Notes under the pieces: model-generated
What the model was told of the DNA's origin: nothing
What the model saw: the letters and a program-made list of their open reading frames with translations, nothing else
Databases searched by the model: none
Source: Polytrichum commune
Lineage: Eukaryota > Streptophyta > Polytrichopsida > Polytrichales > Polytrichaceae
Assembly (NCBI GenBank): GCA_950295325.1
Contig: OX485808.1
Span: forward strand, 9,240,501 to 9,304,500
Direction: 5' to 3'
DNA: 64,000 nucleotides
Position numbers and translations under genes: made by a program
Shown: in pieces, positions 50,404 to 62,282 of the stretch
Layout: each line of letters starts with the position of its first letter
How positions within the stretch are numbered: the first letter of the stretch is position 1

Positions 50404-51936
50404 ATTAATCCATTATATGAGGGTTATCGAACAACGCATTTAATTGCAGTGCTTCTTCTTTTAAATTGCTTTACGTTTTTTTGAGTATCAAATGCATGTG
50501 CAGATGATTCATACTCTTCAAATTTGATCAATTGATCCCTTATTCAGCAAATTCATTTGCATTTCCCCTTCATATGCAACAATTGTTTTTTTTATAAATG
50601 ACAAAAAAAGGTGGAAGATTATTTAACAAAGAGATCCACAAAGCTCAAGAATATCATCAAAGGTAGATAGAAGACCTGAAATGCATAGTCTGTAGTAAGG
50701 CAAATCTGAAGAGCATCATGGCCTAAGGCCCATATCCACTTCCATTGACACGGCACATGGTACCCATGTATTGAGGGGATGCAGGGTTCTAACTATGGAA
50801 GATGTTGAACCGAACATTGGACGTTGTGAAAGAACATCCAAATTTGGAAGATGATGTTGTCTGACATTAGGAAGGGAGGTCGCATGACAAAGATAGTAGG
50901 TATCGGTGCATATCATTTTTTGTGACTGTATAGACTGTGTATTTGCATATTGCAAAGCCAAGAAATAAAGTATAATGTTGTGTAAAAGTAATAGAACTCA
51001 AAAGCATTGCAAATAAGTAAAATATGATTGTATTGTCAAAATACAATATACAACCCACAAAAATGTCATTGTCATAAAACATTTGCTGAATTGATCAAAG
51101 ACCCCAGACTCACGACTTGAATAAGTACGAAGGAAGTCCAAATGCAATATAAAAACCATTCACTATTAGGACCTGAAAATCATAGTTAGCCAAGTACTAA
51201 TCTTAGTGATGTGGTCCGTTATGACTATCATGAAAATTAAAAAATCTTGAGAGAACATGTTCCCAATATGTTCTCTACACGGTTCACATCTAGGTCATGT
51301 CCAATATGACAAAAAACCTAGTCATATGATGACTACAGTCACTTCTAGCCATCACTTTGGTTCAACATGACTGCCCTAAAACTGATAGTCATATCTGGTC
51401 ATATGGTCGTAGTCATTTTTTCGTGTTTTCCTTGTGATAAACCAATTACAAAGGCGGGAGGTGACACTTTTAAAAGTCCTACATTCTTACCTCATGTCTA
51501 GGTACCGATGGGAGGGTCAGTGCTTGAGGCTTAAAACCTCCACTTTTAAACCTTGCCACATCATTTGCCAACTAAGCTCGGGACTAGATAGTGTCGATGG
51601 TGTGAAGGCCGTGTTTTTAGAACCAACTTTTAGGCTTAGGTAAAGTCAAGTGGGAAAGGGGCATTACCTTAATATTGCTTGTTTGGTTTCGGGTTCTCTA
51701 CGCAAACGTACCCTTTACACAGCGCATCATTCTGCCTACTTTCATGCTTTATTGATGTTGATATTTTTCACCAGCCCTTTACGCAATTTTCGTTTCTGTA
51801 GCTGAACGGCTCAGATGGATCATTACTTCGACAGGGCACTATCTCAGCCGTTCATTTAGTAAGCCTAAACGCCCTCGCCCACTGACAGGCAGCGTACGCC
51901 AGGCCATAAGTCCTAGGGCACGTAGCGTCCTCGAGA

Positions 51937-51968
51937 CACGTGGTTACACGAAATGTCAGCACGTGGCA
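51937..51968 (+). promoter_or_regulatory. two ABRE/G-box motifs upstream of the coiled-coil gene
   Basis: CACGTGG lies at 51937-51943 and GCACGTGGCA at 51959-51968, 16 bp apart and about 280-300 bp before the start codon. ACGTGGC is the core bound by bZIP factors of abscisic acid signalling. A further ACGTGG lies near 52085. The pairing suggests stress or abscisic acid control, in line with the LEA-like character of the protein; function is inference. Confidence 0.45.
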
Positions 51969-52243
51969 ATGCCAAATGGCACTGGCCCACAAAACCTCTG
52001 GCGTCATAAAGCTCCTTTCTCGATCACCGTCGCTTGCTTTGAACTCGGATCTCCCAACTCATCAGGTTGTCTTCACCAACTCTTGGACGTGGAATTATTT
52101 TCTTCGATTGTGTGTCGTGTTCGAAGAATTGCAGTCGCGGGAGCTTTAGAGTGTTTGTTTTTTTTTGCTTCATCTTTCCCATCTCTGTTTCTGTAGTTCC
52201 GGGCGTTCGTCGTTTCTGGAGTTGAAGAAATTGTTGAAGAATC

Positions 52244-55200
52244 ATGGCGACGGCAGTGCGACCGCAACCGCCTCCTGTTGCAGTCGGCCATCCGGAGCCG
52301 GCTGCAGCGCCGGTTGAAGGAACCACACAGACGCACACAAATGTGGCTCAGGATGTTAATAGTAAGTGGTTCACCTTTACATTTGGTGCGAGTGCTTGCA
52401 AGTAATGGAGGTCACTACATCTGTGCACTTCGGTAGACATTAGAGGCATCCTCTAAATCAACACGAGTTTTGGTTGGAAATTCGTTGTTTTTCATACAAC
52501 ACTTCTTATGTTTTCTAAGTTTCCGTCCATTATCGGAGGTAGTGTGTGTGGTGGTTTGCACAAAGAACATTATATATCTTGAGGGTCAGACTCATTTTGG
52601 CATGCCAAGAGGGTGCTAAAATGACTTCTGGCATCAATGAATTGAAATAGCTGGCTCTTCATTCAAATCCCAACACTACCTCCGATCTTTCATGCATTTC
52701 GGTAGACATTGGGGTTATCGTTTACCTCAACATGTGGGTTGGTTGTTTTGCATAAAGCACTTTCCATGTTTGGTAAGTTTTCGGTGCATGCTTCAGTAAG
52801 TTTAGGGTGGAGGTTTAGACGAACAACATTCTATAACCTTCTCTCTGGTTCATTAAGGTTCAAGCTCATTTTGGCATTACCAAGAGGTGGTAAAATGAGT
52901 TTGGTACTAAATGAACCAAAGTAGGTTGGTCTTTATTCAAATCCACACACTACCTTCAAGCATGCAGCAAAAGTGGTAAGAAATATTTAACATTGTGTTT
53001 ACAACCAACGGGAGATCATAGGGGACTAGCTCTGACGAAAGACATTAGACATGAAAGTTGTTTGCATGCAAGCTCAGTTTCAACATAGCCGTGGATGACC
53101 ATCAGTTTGCATCTGGCAACTGCGTTCAACCTCGCCATTGTTAACGTATGGCAATTCAATTATGCGTGATCTTTAAATTGGGATTAGATTTCATGTTTGA
53201 AAATGTGTGTCGAGCATATTGGAGGTTTAGGAGCATATCTGATTTTTTTTTCCGAGCTTGAATGTTTTGATTTCACATGCAGGCCCCATTTCACCAAAGC
53301 CAAGGAACGAGAAGGCAGAGGCGTTCGCGGGTGCGCAGAGGCAGAGGGTGGAGGCCGAGTGTAACGCTTACTTGCTCTCTGAAACTCGCAAGGCAGAAGC
53401 TCGGGCTGCGACCGCACAGGTTCGAGACGCTCTTTCCATGGACTATTTCATTAGCACTAAGTTGGTATTTTTTTCTCATTTCAAAAAGGTTCAGCAAATT
53501 TAAGAATTAGGAGGAGTCCATGTCATGACAATGTGAAGTGTTCTCCAGCCAAATGGATCAAGTGCACACTTGTGATTGCACTAGTACAATGGAGAACAAA
53601 GGTCCTTGTGAAGAAGGTTGCTCACTTACATGTGTGCACATACCTGCATTCTTCCATTTCTCAACAAATGAAGTGTTGCAGTGACTAACCTACTTCGGAG
53701 TCATTTCCTAAGCTCTTCCTTCCCATAGTTTCGACTGCCATGAGTTGTCTGTTGGGTCCCCTATTGGAACTTGATTCACCAACACTAGTACCTATAGTGA
53801 AAGGAAAAAAAATTCAAGGGATGCACGTCCACATGACAACAATGAAGCATTCTATATCTACATGCCTTAAGTGCAAAGGAGAAGTCCCTCTTGAAGAATG
53901 TTGCTCTATGATATGTGTGCACACATCTGCTTACTTCCGTTTCTCAAGCATCTAAGCGTTGCGGTGACAAATCTTACTTGGGAGTTGGGAGTTGTTTGCT
54001 CTACTCAATACTCGCTACGGGCAATAACTGAATGAACTTGAACTGACATGTCAGTGGTGAATCACATGGTTAAATGAACTGACGACCATTTGGAGATTTG
54101 TCTATTTCCCATTTTTCCCCTCCCACTTCTAGCGTGACCATCTAAAAACAAAAGAAATCATCACATTGGGACCACTAAAGGTTTAGATACTCTTTGACCA
54201 TTTTGCTAATCACAATCGTACGGGATTGTGCAGTCAAAGGTAGAGCAGAAAAGGGTGAGGGATGCAAACCGGGTTGTTGAGCATAGGAAGAAAGAGGAGC
54301 TAAAGGCCGATCAAATTGTCCACAACGCAGAGGTAAGACCACCATAATTCCTTTTCCATATTTGCTTGTTGTGGCATCGAATATTTTGCGTAATTTGATA
54401 ATGCTAGATTTAGTGCAAGGATGAGAGTCATTTTGCACACCCACCTTCATGGATATGTGGAATAATGAAATTCTGATCAAATGTGGCTATGTGCTTGCCA
54501 TGTGGCAGTTGAAAGCGCAAAAGGTGATCGCGAATGCAAAAGATGAGGCTGTGAGGATGAAAGCTCATGCGAATGAGGAGTGCGAAAAACTTATTGCAGA
54601 TGCCCATGCACAGTCTGAGCGGGTATGTCATAGATTTTTTGAACTGAAGTTTACTGAAATTGTGTCTAAATGTAATTCTTTGGAGTAATATTTTCCATGC
54701 CATTGTCACAATGATTTGTTGCCTGCTGGAGTGCACAGGCAGTTTCTACAACAGGGTGTCAAACAATTAATATTTATTTGAAAGATCGAATAATGATGTA
54801 AATAATACCCCACAAATTCTTAAACATTTCCTTCACAAAAATCACAAACCTCACCCAAATACTCTTCAGAAATCTGAAAACTCTCCTAGATGCAGTAATT
54901 ACCCACTTGAATCTCGAACTGTACTGTAATATGGACTATTGCTTATTGATGCTGCATTAACTTCTTGTAATCAATAGGAAGTCAGGAAATATTAGACTCC
55001 TAGGTTTGCATTTCTCCCCTTGAGAACAATTGCCTCTAAATCGTTTCAAATCCTTCTAATGAATTGATGAGTTATTTATTTCACAGAGACGAGGAACATT
55101 TTTCAGGAAAAGGACGTTGAGAGGAATTTATTGTTTCTATTTGTGTCTGAACCAGAAAAGATTTGGAAAATGAAATGTCAGATTTAGAGCAAATTACAAC

Positions 55201-55555
55201 ATTTGTTCTTCTAAAGCAAGAGTCATCATTCAGACCCCCTAAGTCTTGTTTTTTTACTTCTGATATAGTTTATCAGACTTTATAGTCTACAGCATGTATA
55301 CAATACAAAAGCACTTCAAATTATCGTTCCTTACAAAATGCCTTAGCAGCTCCAAAGCAGGTTTCAAATAGTGCGAATAGCTAACTTTGTGTATTGTGGG
55401 TGTAGGAAAAAGCTGCGCTGGAGCAGAGCAAGAAAAATGAGCTTAGTGAGTTGACGGACCGAGTTGAAAGCATGAAAGCTGGTGGTGAGTTTCCAATTGT
55501 TGCCAAGAAGGGCATGATTGGTCGCATGAAAGATAAAGTATCTGTGCATCATTGA
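52244..55555 (+). CDS. Ala/Glu/Lys-rich coiled-coil (LEA-like?) protein, unknown function
   Basis: Five coding exons: 52244-52361, 53283-53419, 54234-54332, 54509-54622, 55406-55555; 618 nt, 205 residues, phases consistent and all introns GT-AG. Residues 1-39 are Pro/Ala-rich and probably disordered (MATAVRPQPPPVAVG). Residues about 46-180 are almost continuous charged helix (NEKAEAFAGAQRQRVEAEC, AQKVIANAKDEAVRMKA, ELSELTDRVESMK). The basic tail contains KKGMIGRMKDKV and ends in His-His. There are two cysteines, in AEC and EEC, and no signal peptide or membrane segment. The start is the first ATG after a pyrimidine-rich leader. No family is recognised. Alternatives are a late-embryogenesis-abundant-type protectant or a structural coiled coil. 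Low-identity resemblance to ATP-synthase b-type helices is compositional only. Confidence 0.78.
52425..52960. repeat. two-copy tandem duplication inside intron 1 of the coiled-coil gene
   Basis: 'cttcggtagacatt' at about 52427 recurs as 'tttcggtagacatt' at about 52698. Both copies continue with a shared order of 'tcaacacgagttttggttgg' or 'tcaacatgtgggttggttg', 'tttggca' + 'ccaagaggg' or 'ccaagaggtggtaaaatga', and 'attcaaatccca-cactacc'. Period about 272 bp. The copies are well diverged and non-coding. Confidence 0.75.
53515..54000. repeat. two-copy tandem duplication inside intron 2 of the coiled-coil gene
   Basis: Shared phrases in order are 'catgacaa', 'aagtg(c)a', 'ggagaacaaaggtcc' or 'ggagaagtccc', 'tgaagaaggttgctc' or 'tgaagaatgttgctc', 'gtgtgcaca', 'ctgc-ttcttcc' and 'gttgc(a/g)gtgac', near 53520-53700 and 53825-53980. 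Period about 300 bp. Confidence 0.65.
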
Positions 55556-57294
55556 GCATGGCTTTGGATGGACTTATCGATCCAATGTATATATACACAC
55601 AACAAGGTTCAAATTTCCTTTTGAAAGATTTGTAGAGGCAAGAGACGCAAAAGATGGAATGTTAGGATAGGTTACTTGCTCCAAATTAGTTTCTCTCTGT
55701 ACTTTGCTATATCATCTTCTTTACAAAATCATGTCGTTTAAACTTTGGCTATTGGAATTTGTGTTGCAGAGGGCTTTTTGCTCAACAATCTCTTGCCTAA
55801 CATTTTCTAAATGCATCTGCAATTATTAATTGTAGGTATGGCTTTCTTGTATTAGACGTGTTTTAGAATCAATGTGTCATTTTGATTTGCTGTGAAGACT
55901 TGTAGTGCTCCTCTGCATACAAAAAATGTCAAAGCTCCATGGGAGTAATGATTTCTGGACACCTGATGTGTGAGTATATTTCATGAACTTTGTGTTTACT
56001 TAGGTACTACAGACCCATTTCCGTTTAAGTCTAGTAGAGGTGTGATATTGGAGGCATTTTCACAGGTCTGGAAATTGACATCACAATGTTTAACGCAAAA
56101 AAAGTCCACTAACTGTACTTTCAAGTTTTGAAATCACCTTAAAATTTGAAGAGCAAGACTCTCTCTCGATCCATATTCATAGCATATCTCCATATCCATA
56201 ATTAGGACACAAAAACTTTGTGCCCTTTTCAAGGAACTCAAATCCGTGCCCTTTTAACTTACTTTTTCATCATGGTAGATGTGATGGTGGCATGTGTGAA
56301 ACTTCATGGCTTTTTCCACTATGGTAGAAAATGATGGCTACATGTGTGCAATTTCATGACTTTAGAGGACTCTATGTTGGGGGAGTTACTGGAAATGGGT
56401 CTGTCTACTCCAAGCATACATCCTACATATTTCTATACCACATACACAACATGCATATTGAGAATCGATACTGATTGAGTAAGGATTATGGATTATTCAC
56501 CACCAATTTATCATTTTATCAATTATCACCTCCCTTACAAGTCATTAAGTCTTCATTTGACATATATGGTCAATTAACTATCCCTTTCAATATTCTAGCT
56601 TTGAACACTTATTTGCAGTGTTTTGTGGCATCTCTCAAACAATAAATGAAATAGGTGTTTGTTGAAAAAATACAATATTATAAGTTTGAACAATAAGTAG
56701 CATTTCAATAACCTAGTGTTTAATTAAAAAGCAATTTACATGTAAACTGATGATCAAATAAGTATGGTATCATGCCTATGACTGAGAGCTACACTTCAGT
56801 GAATTATCACAATGATCTCTTCTATGGTATCAACGATTTTTGTATTTTCTAATAGAAAGTAAAATGAAATATTTATCTATTTCAAAATTTAGTAATCTTT
56901 AAATTTAATTTTGAATTAGATATAATTTTTTTAAAGATGTTCCCTAGGGTGTTTGATGATAGACCTATGGATGCTTGACATCAATGCCAATATGACTTAT
57001 GAGCATTCAATAATTATTCACAAGCAAACAAGAAGTTGTAAAAATTCCAACATTAGTAAGTCCAGTAGTGGAGCTTGATTTGTGAAAATATAAATTTTGG
57101 GAGACAACAATGCCATTAGGAGTGGGTGAATAAACAACTAGTGAGGACAATATTTTCATTGACATCATCCAATAATGCATGTACGAAATGATAATCTATG
57201 GTTAAAAAGTTGGTTTAAATGAGATTCATGTCAATCATGTCAATATTTTGACCATTTCATTAGTACATATCTCATATTATTAAACATATATAGT
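55556..57294. other. 3' UTR and intergenic, no gene recognised
   Basis: The first few hundred bases are the likely 3' UTR of the coiled-coil gene. No clear polyadenylation point can be assigned. Beyond about 56000 the sequence is AT-rich without coding signal. Confidence 0.45.
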
Positions 57295-57545
57295 GAGTGA
57301 ATGCGCCTTGAACCGAGACCCCTCTTCCTCCCTCTCCCCCTTCCACCCTCTAGTTGCCCACTCATGTTCTTGTTGCCCTGTGCTATGATTGCTCTTGGAC
57401 ACAACAAACCCCTTCTTTCCCCACTGGATCTATCCTCGACATAATGAGAGAGAATGTGCCTTGAACGGAGACCCCTCTTCCTCCCTCCACTTGCAGACTC
57501 CTCTTCTTGATGCCCCGTGCACTAATTGCTCTTGCCCTAATAGAT
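57295..57545. repeat. two-copy tandem duplication, period about 148 bp
   Basis: 'gccttgaaccgagacccctc' near 57304 recurs as 'gccttgaacggagacccctc' near 57453. Each is followed by 'ttcctccctc', 'ttgatgcccc' or 'ttgttgccc', 'tgc-ctaattgctcttg' or 'tgctatgattgctcttgg', and 'ccctcc' or 'ccccttc'. It is C-rich and non-coding. Confidence 0.75.
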
Positions 57546-58989
57546 CCCTCCCTACCCAAAGTGCTCTAGATTCGTCATGAGCTTTTGAGGATGTTTTGTG
57601 TTATTAAAGGATGTGTTTTGGACCGTGACGAGGTTTCACGTGCCTTGCCTTTGGACCTCGCAAGCATATTTGCTCAAGATTGAGACGAAGACTAATCAGG
57701 TGAATTGACGAACATGATGGCCATGTTTGCAATGTTCACTTCCACAAGTCGCAACCCATGTTTGTTTTTGGAGGTCAAACTTTGTTTGCCCTATTTTTTC
57801 ATTTAACTCTTTGTGTTAAGTTCCTCAGCTCGAAGTAGAGCTACAATGGTATGTCCCCCCACTCTCACCTTCCTTCTATTCACTTTCATGTCCATCTATA
57901 TGCATTCCGTAGAGCTAGCTTCTGAGTTATAATGGACTACTGACAAGTAAACATTTGTAGATTCATGAAAGAAGGTTGTAACAATGTATGGAATTAAAAA
58001 AAATCTCTACCTTATACATTTGTAGATTCAAGCTTGTCTATTTGTTGCCAAATAAAATAAAATAAAATGTGTTGAAGGTTGTCACATTGCATGCAAACTT
58101 ATGACACTATATTAATTCCCTGTCTACATCCATGAAACTTGCTACCGGGTTATGTACTTTAGAGTAAGTTGACATGCAATGGTTCAAGGATTTTTGAATT
58201 TTGAATTTTGAATTTTTTTAATCTCCCTGCATAAAAACAAAGACATGAGGAAGTTCGTTGCAATGTACGCAAGTTGTTGCGCATGCCCAAGCAACAGAAA
58301 CCAAAATTTGTGTCAGACATTGCACAATTGGCATTCATATTGTTCTTAAAAAAACCCATAATGATTTGACAAGTGGAGGACTTCATCATTGCGTATTTTC
58401 TTATTCTTTTCCAAAGATGACACCTATAAACTCAAAGCTTGTAAGACCCACTTTAACTCCACCAATGACATTGCCCCAATTAAACCTTGTGTAAGCAACA
58501 CCATAGAGTGAGTATTTATAACATGAATTGTGGATGTTATTTGGTTGATGACAATGTGTTGAACAAACTTGGCAAGAACATGTAAATTAACAAGTTGAAT
58601 TTTGGATATGATATATAGATATGCTAGTCTTTGATTTCCTATAAAAGAAATTAGTGGTTCTAAGATAATATCTAGTAAGCCATAACATAATTAGAGGTCT
58701 AGGGTTAGATTATTCACTCATCAATACCATTATCAGGTCCAACTTTGTATATATATGTTGATTGGTCCAACAATTTTGGCAATTATAACAAATCTAATAC
58801 ATTAGTCAAGTACTTACCCACAATAAGGGGCTTTATACCTTTGCAAATTGTCGGTGTGTGCAACATTTTTGATAGTAGCTTGAAGTTGATCACCCATGGC
58901 TCTCATATGTTTTGAAGACCATTACTCTTAGAAAGCATATTTAAGAACCTCTTTGGCAACTTTTCTTTCTTTCTTGCTTTCGAGCAAAT
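57546..58989. other. intergenic, no gene recognised
   Basis: Short frames only (58258-58494 and its complement). A few AAAAT and TTTTGAATT short tandem repeats lie near 58050-58070 and 58190-58215. Confidence 0.4.
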
Positions 58990-60560
58990 TGTTTTGCTTA
59001 TTTAATTGTTGCAATTTGTAATTTTTTCATGTAACTTTTTTCTTTGTCTTCTTAACAACAAGCTCTTTGCGTTTAGCCTCCTCATCTTTTGGTCAATATC
59101 CCTGATGTTATTACTTTGTTGAAGTTCAGTTGGCCATGAATATTCATCATTTGTAACATCATGATCTGAAGTGTTTTGTTAATTTTATCATTTCCATAAA
59201 ATTTGCTTCCACTATTAATTTCGGCACCTACATCATTTTTGTTGTTGTGTGAGTTATAAAGTATGTAACACTTCTCCACAACCTTATCATGTAATGGCCA
59301 AACTACTGTTGTAAAGAATTATTTCTTGATGTTTTATGCAATCATTGAAGTTTTCAATGCTTTGCTAACCCACTCTACAAGGTCTTCTTTTTCCAAGAGC
59401 TTGATGATTGTTGGCCAAACCTCAAGAGTCTCTAATATTTTTGAATGCAACTTTGAAATGATTAGAACATGTGACATCCAAAGGTTGTAAGGCGTGGCTT
59501 GTGTAGTCGCCATATCTAAATGTTGACTTTTGGCTTTTATGTTTGCTTCTTGTGAGATGTGAAATCCATGACCATCCAAAATTAATAGATGTTTGTGTGT
59601 AAGAGTAATATCTTGAACACGCTTAAAAACTTGGTCTAGCCAAGCAATGAATAAAACCTAGTTCATCCATGCTTTATTTTGGTTCATGTAACTGCTCTGT
59701 ATTCACATATATCAATGTAATTTCTTTCTTTTCCTAGTATAAAAGATTGGAAACTTGGAAAGACATTCCTAGCTACATTTACACACACCCTAATAGACAT
59801 TCCATAAATATAATGAATACATATCTTTGCCAATATACATGCTCCATTGGTTCACCGGCTTGTACACCCATCTCATTGCAATTCCATATTTGATTGGCTA
59901 GATATTTATGTGTTCGTACATCACTTGCAATTCGTTTTAGAAAATCTCACAATCTTGGGGAGTCAATATTTTGGCGCAACTCACTTCCAATTCTTATGCT
60001 ATACGTAATGTCCCATGTAGACGGCGAAGTTTAAACCTCCACCAAGAAGTCCCATGTATGTTATTTGTAAAAGATGTTGTTATTTCTTCAATTCGACTTG
60101 GGGGGTCAAAGGCCTCACTGCGACCCACAATAACTTAGTTGTCATGTGGAAGGTTAGGCCGCATATGGATATTATTTCTTGATTTCCATTGGGGTTGCGA
60201 TGATTCGCTTGTGTTGGTTGTATTTTAGTTTCTTTCTTGCAATTGATTTTTCAATTTGTCCAAAAAGAAAGAAAGAAGATGTTGCTATTTCTTGTATGAG
60301 TTGTTGAACATTCTTTTTGCATTTGTTGTAAGTTGATACCTTGTTCGAATTTTTGACATTCAAATATCCATTGAACTAATATTGATTGCTCTTCTGATGT
60401 TAGGACCGGGGCAACTTATATTTTGCGACTTGTGGTGCAACCGAAGAAGTGATCATGAACCGAAGTTGGTGGTATTCACCAACGACGTACAACAATGTTG
60501 ATAGGCATTCCTTCTTGAATAGCCTCAATTGCATCTTTCAAAGACTCGTTGGATCATTAT
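58990..60560 (-). pseudogene. Pogo-like (Tc1/mariner, DDE_1) transposase, degenerate
   Basis: Read from 60560 downward on the minus strand. SLKDAIEAIQEGMPIN, a psq-type helix-turn-helix, is broken by a stop in the RRW*IP segment near 60470. Then come PVLTSEEQSILVQWIFECQK, NQIWNCNEMGVQAGEP near 59890, HLLILDGHGFHISQEA near 59560, and LEKEDLVEWVSKALKTSM near 59360, followed by VWPLHD. This is the domain order of plant Pogo transposases. The first catalytic position, normally Asp in WNCDETG, is Asn here (59875-59877). Further stops and frameshifts lie between blocks, so it is inactive. The element ends were not located. Confidence 0.75.
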
Positions 60561-62274
60561 TATTATTTTATTATTTTCTCTTGTAAGTTTTGAGGATATT
60601 GTATTTGGAATGTATAATGGCCTTGAGTTGGGTTCGGTAGGAGAATATAAGAGATGTTGTGAACTTAAGATATGAAAAGATGCAAAATTTTGGAAAGATG
60701 GATTATGAGTTTCAGGATTGGTGAAATAACTTGTTTGGGGTTGGTCTTGAATCTGAGGTCTATGAGAGAGAGGAGATTGGGCATTTACATAAGAAGGAAT
60801 AAGAAGAATGGGTAGACTACATTTATTGTTAGGTGGTAATGGAACAACATGTCTAAAAGGAGACGTTGGTGGAGAGTTTTGTGCAGTTGTTTGTGCAATG
60901 TAAGGGTTGTATAGAAATGGATGCGGGGGTTGTATAGATGTGAGTGACTATAACAATGATGAAAGTACAACAACAACATGGTTTGGTGATGAAGGTTGCG
61001 TTTGATAAATGTGAGGTAAAGAAAATTGTTGATTTGTGATATCTTGGAGAGGTGTAAGGCAATGTTCTTGAATTTAAGCAAATTGGAAGGTTTCAATATC
61101 GACCGGTTGACTATCTTCTATGATGGTTTGTGGTAATGAAGATGTGGGTGTTTTGAGAAATACCAAGAGACCAAGTAGGAGATGCCATGTTGGAAGAAGA
61201 GGATATTGAATTCTCTACAAACGAAAGAAACATATATCAAAACATGATATACAAAGCATGCATTAGAAATTGCAATTTCTCTACACTACAACTATATTTG
61301 TATGCCAATTATACTTGTGCAAGTCATAACAATGACTAGTCAAGTTTTTAAAGCATTTAAAAGAAATCCAAAACAATGGTTCTCAAATGAGAGATTGAAG
61401 ACTTACAAATGTCAATTAGATGTTGGTTTTAATATGTATGAGAGGTGTTGCATTGGCCGGGGATTCGTGACACTCAAGTAAAGTCATCTTGTAACCAAAA
61501 TCGGATGAGTCCATCAAGAAGCTCGGATGGAGCTTACTTTAGTGAAACACCTCCGAGTTGGCATGTAAGACCTATTTTCTCCCTCATCGTTATTTTATAA
61601 ATATTAATTAGTTGGCAAGGGGCAATGATATGGCCTTGGATGCTCTAAGCCTATTTTCTAACCTCCCATGAGTTGTTTCCAAGGCCATGGTGTGGCTTTG
61701 AATTCCACATGGTTATTTTGATAAATATTGCAAGATATCAACGTGTGCAATATATAATTATGACGTGTTGTCATAGACATTTTTTTTTGTTCATAATTCA
61801 TTTATTTTGCACGGGTGTGATTGCTCAAACATTTGTAATATGTCAAAATAATATATATCACCTTATGATAAATTGGTGAACTAAAAAAAATAAAAAAAAA
61901 TGATATTTATTTAAAAATAACTAATATACACCATGTGATTTTAAAGATAATACAATATGTGATGAGGATAAATTATTACAATAATTTAGATAGGCTATAG
62001 TCAGAAACTTATGATTTTCTGAGTATACCCCATCCATAACGTTGTCCCACAAGTCTAATTCCAAATAACATATCATTTATTTATACCTTATATTATATTA
62101 TCTATTTTTTTTATATGTTTTATATTCTATCTTCATTGTTTCATTTTGGTCATCTTATGAACACTTGCACTAATCTATCATTTGAATGACAAAGATAATT
62201 TTAAATGGTAAGTCACAAAATTATAACCTCAATGTTAATGAGGATTTTGTAATGTTTTTGACCTCCAAGTTAAT
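60561..62274. other. intergenic or transposon remnant, no gene recognised
   Basis: Contains the presumed 5' side of the Pogo-like element. There are long AT tracts and short frames without features. Confidence 0.35.
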
Positions 62275-62282
62275 TACGTGCT

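Larger units (their letters stand above)
46103..51439. mobile_element. CACTA (En/Spm, CMC) DNA transposon, 5337 bp
   Basis: The left end is CACTACAAGGAAAACACG. The inverted right end reads TATCACAAGGAAAACACG on the minus strand; the inverted match is 24 of 27, with all three mismatches in the terminal pentamer. The 3-bp target duplication AAC is at 46100-46102 and 51440-51442. About two dozen copies of TAGTCAT or its complement, in both orientations, crowd the subterminal parts (46320-46870, 47480-47660, 48755-48950, 50100-51415), as expected for transposase-binding arrays. No intact transposase is visible, so the copy is probably non-autonomous. Confidence 0.9.
45804..51663. mobile_element. 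TIR element (MITE), second copy, split by a CACTA transposon
   Basis: The ends TGACCCCATCCCACTTGAC (45804-45822) and, on the minus strand, TGCCCCTTTCCCACTTGAC (51663-51645) match the copy at 6939-7469. The target duplication TTACCTTA lies at 45796-45803 and 51664-51671. Without the CACTA insert the element is 520 bp and runs antiparallel to the other copy, with shared internal phrases such as 'gttaatgaagttcctcgtgc'. Confidence 0.85.
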
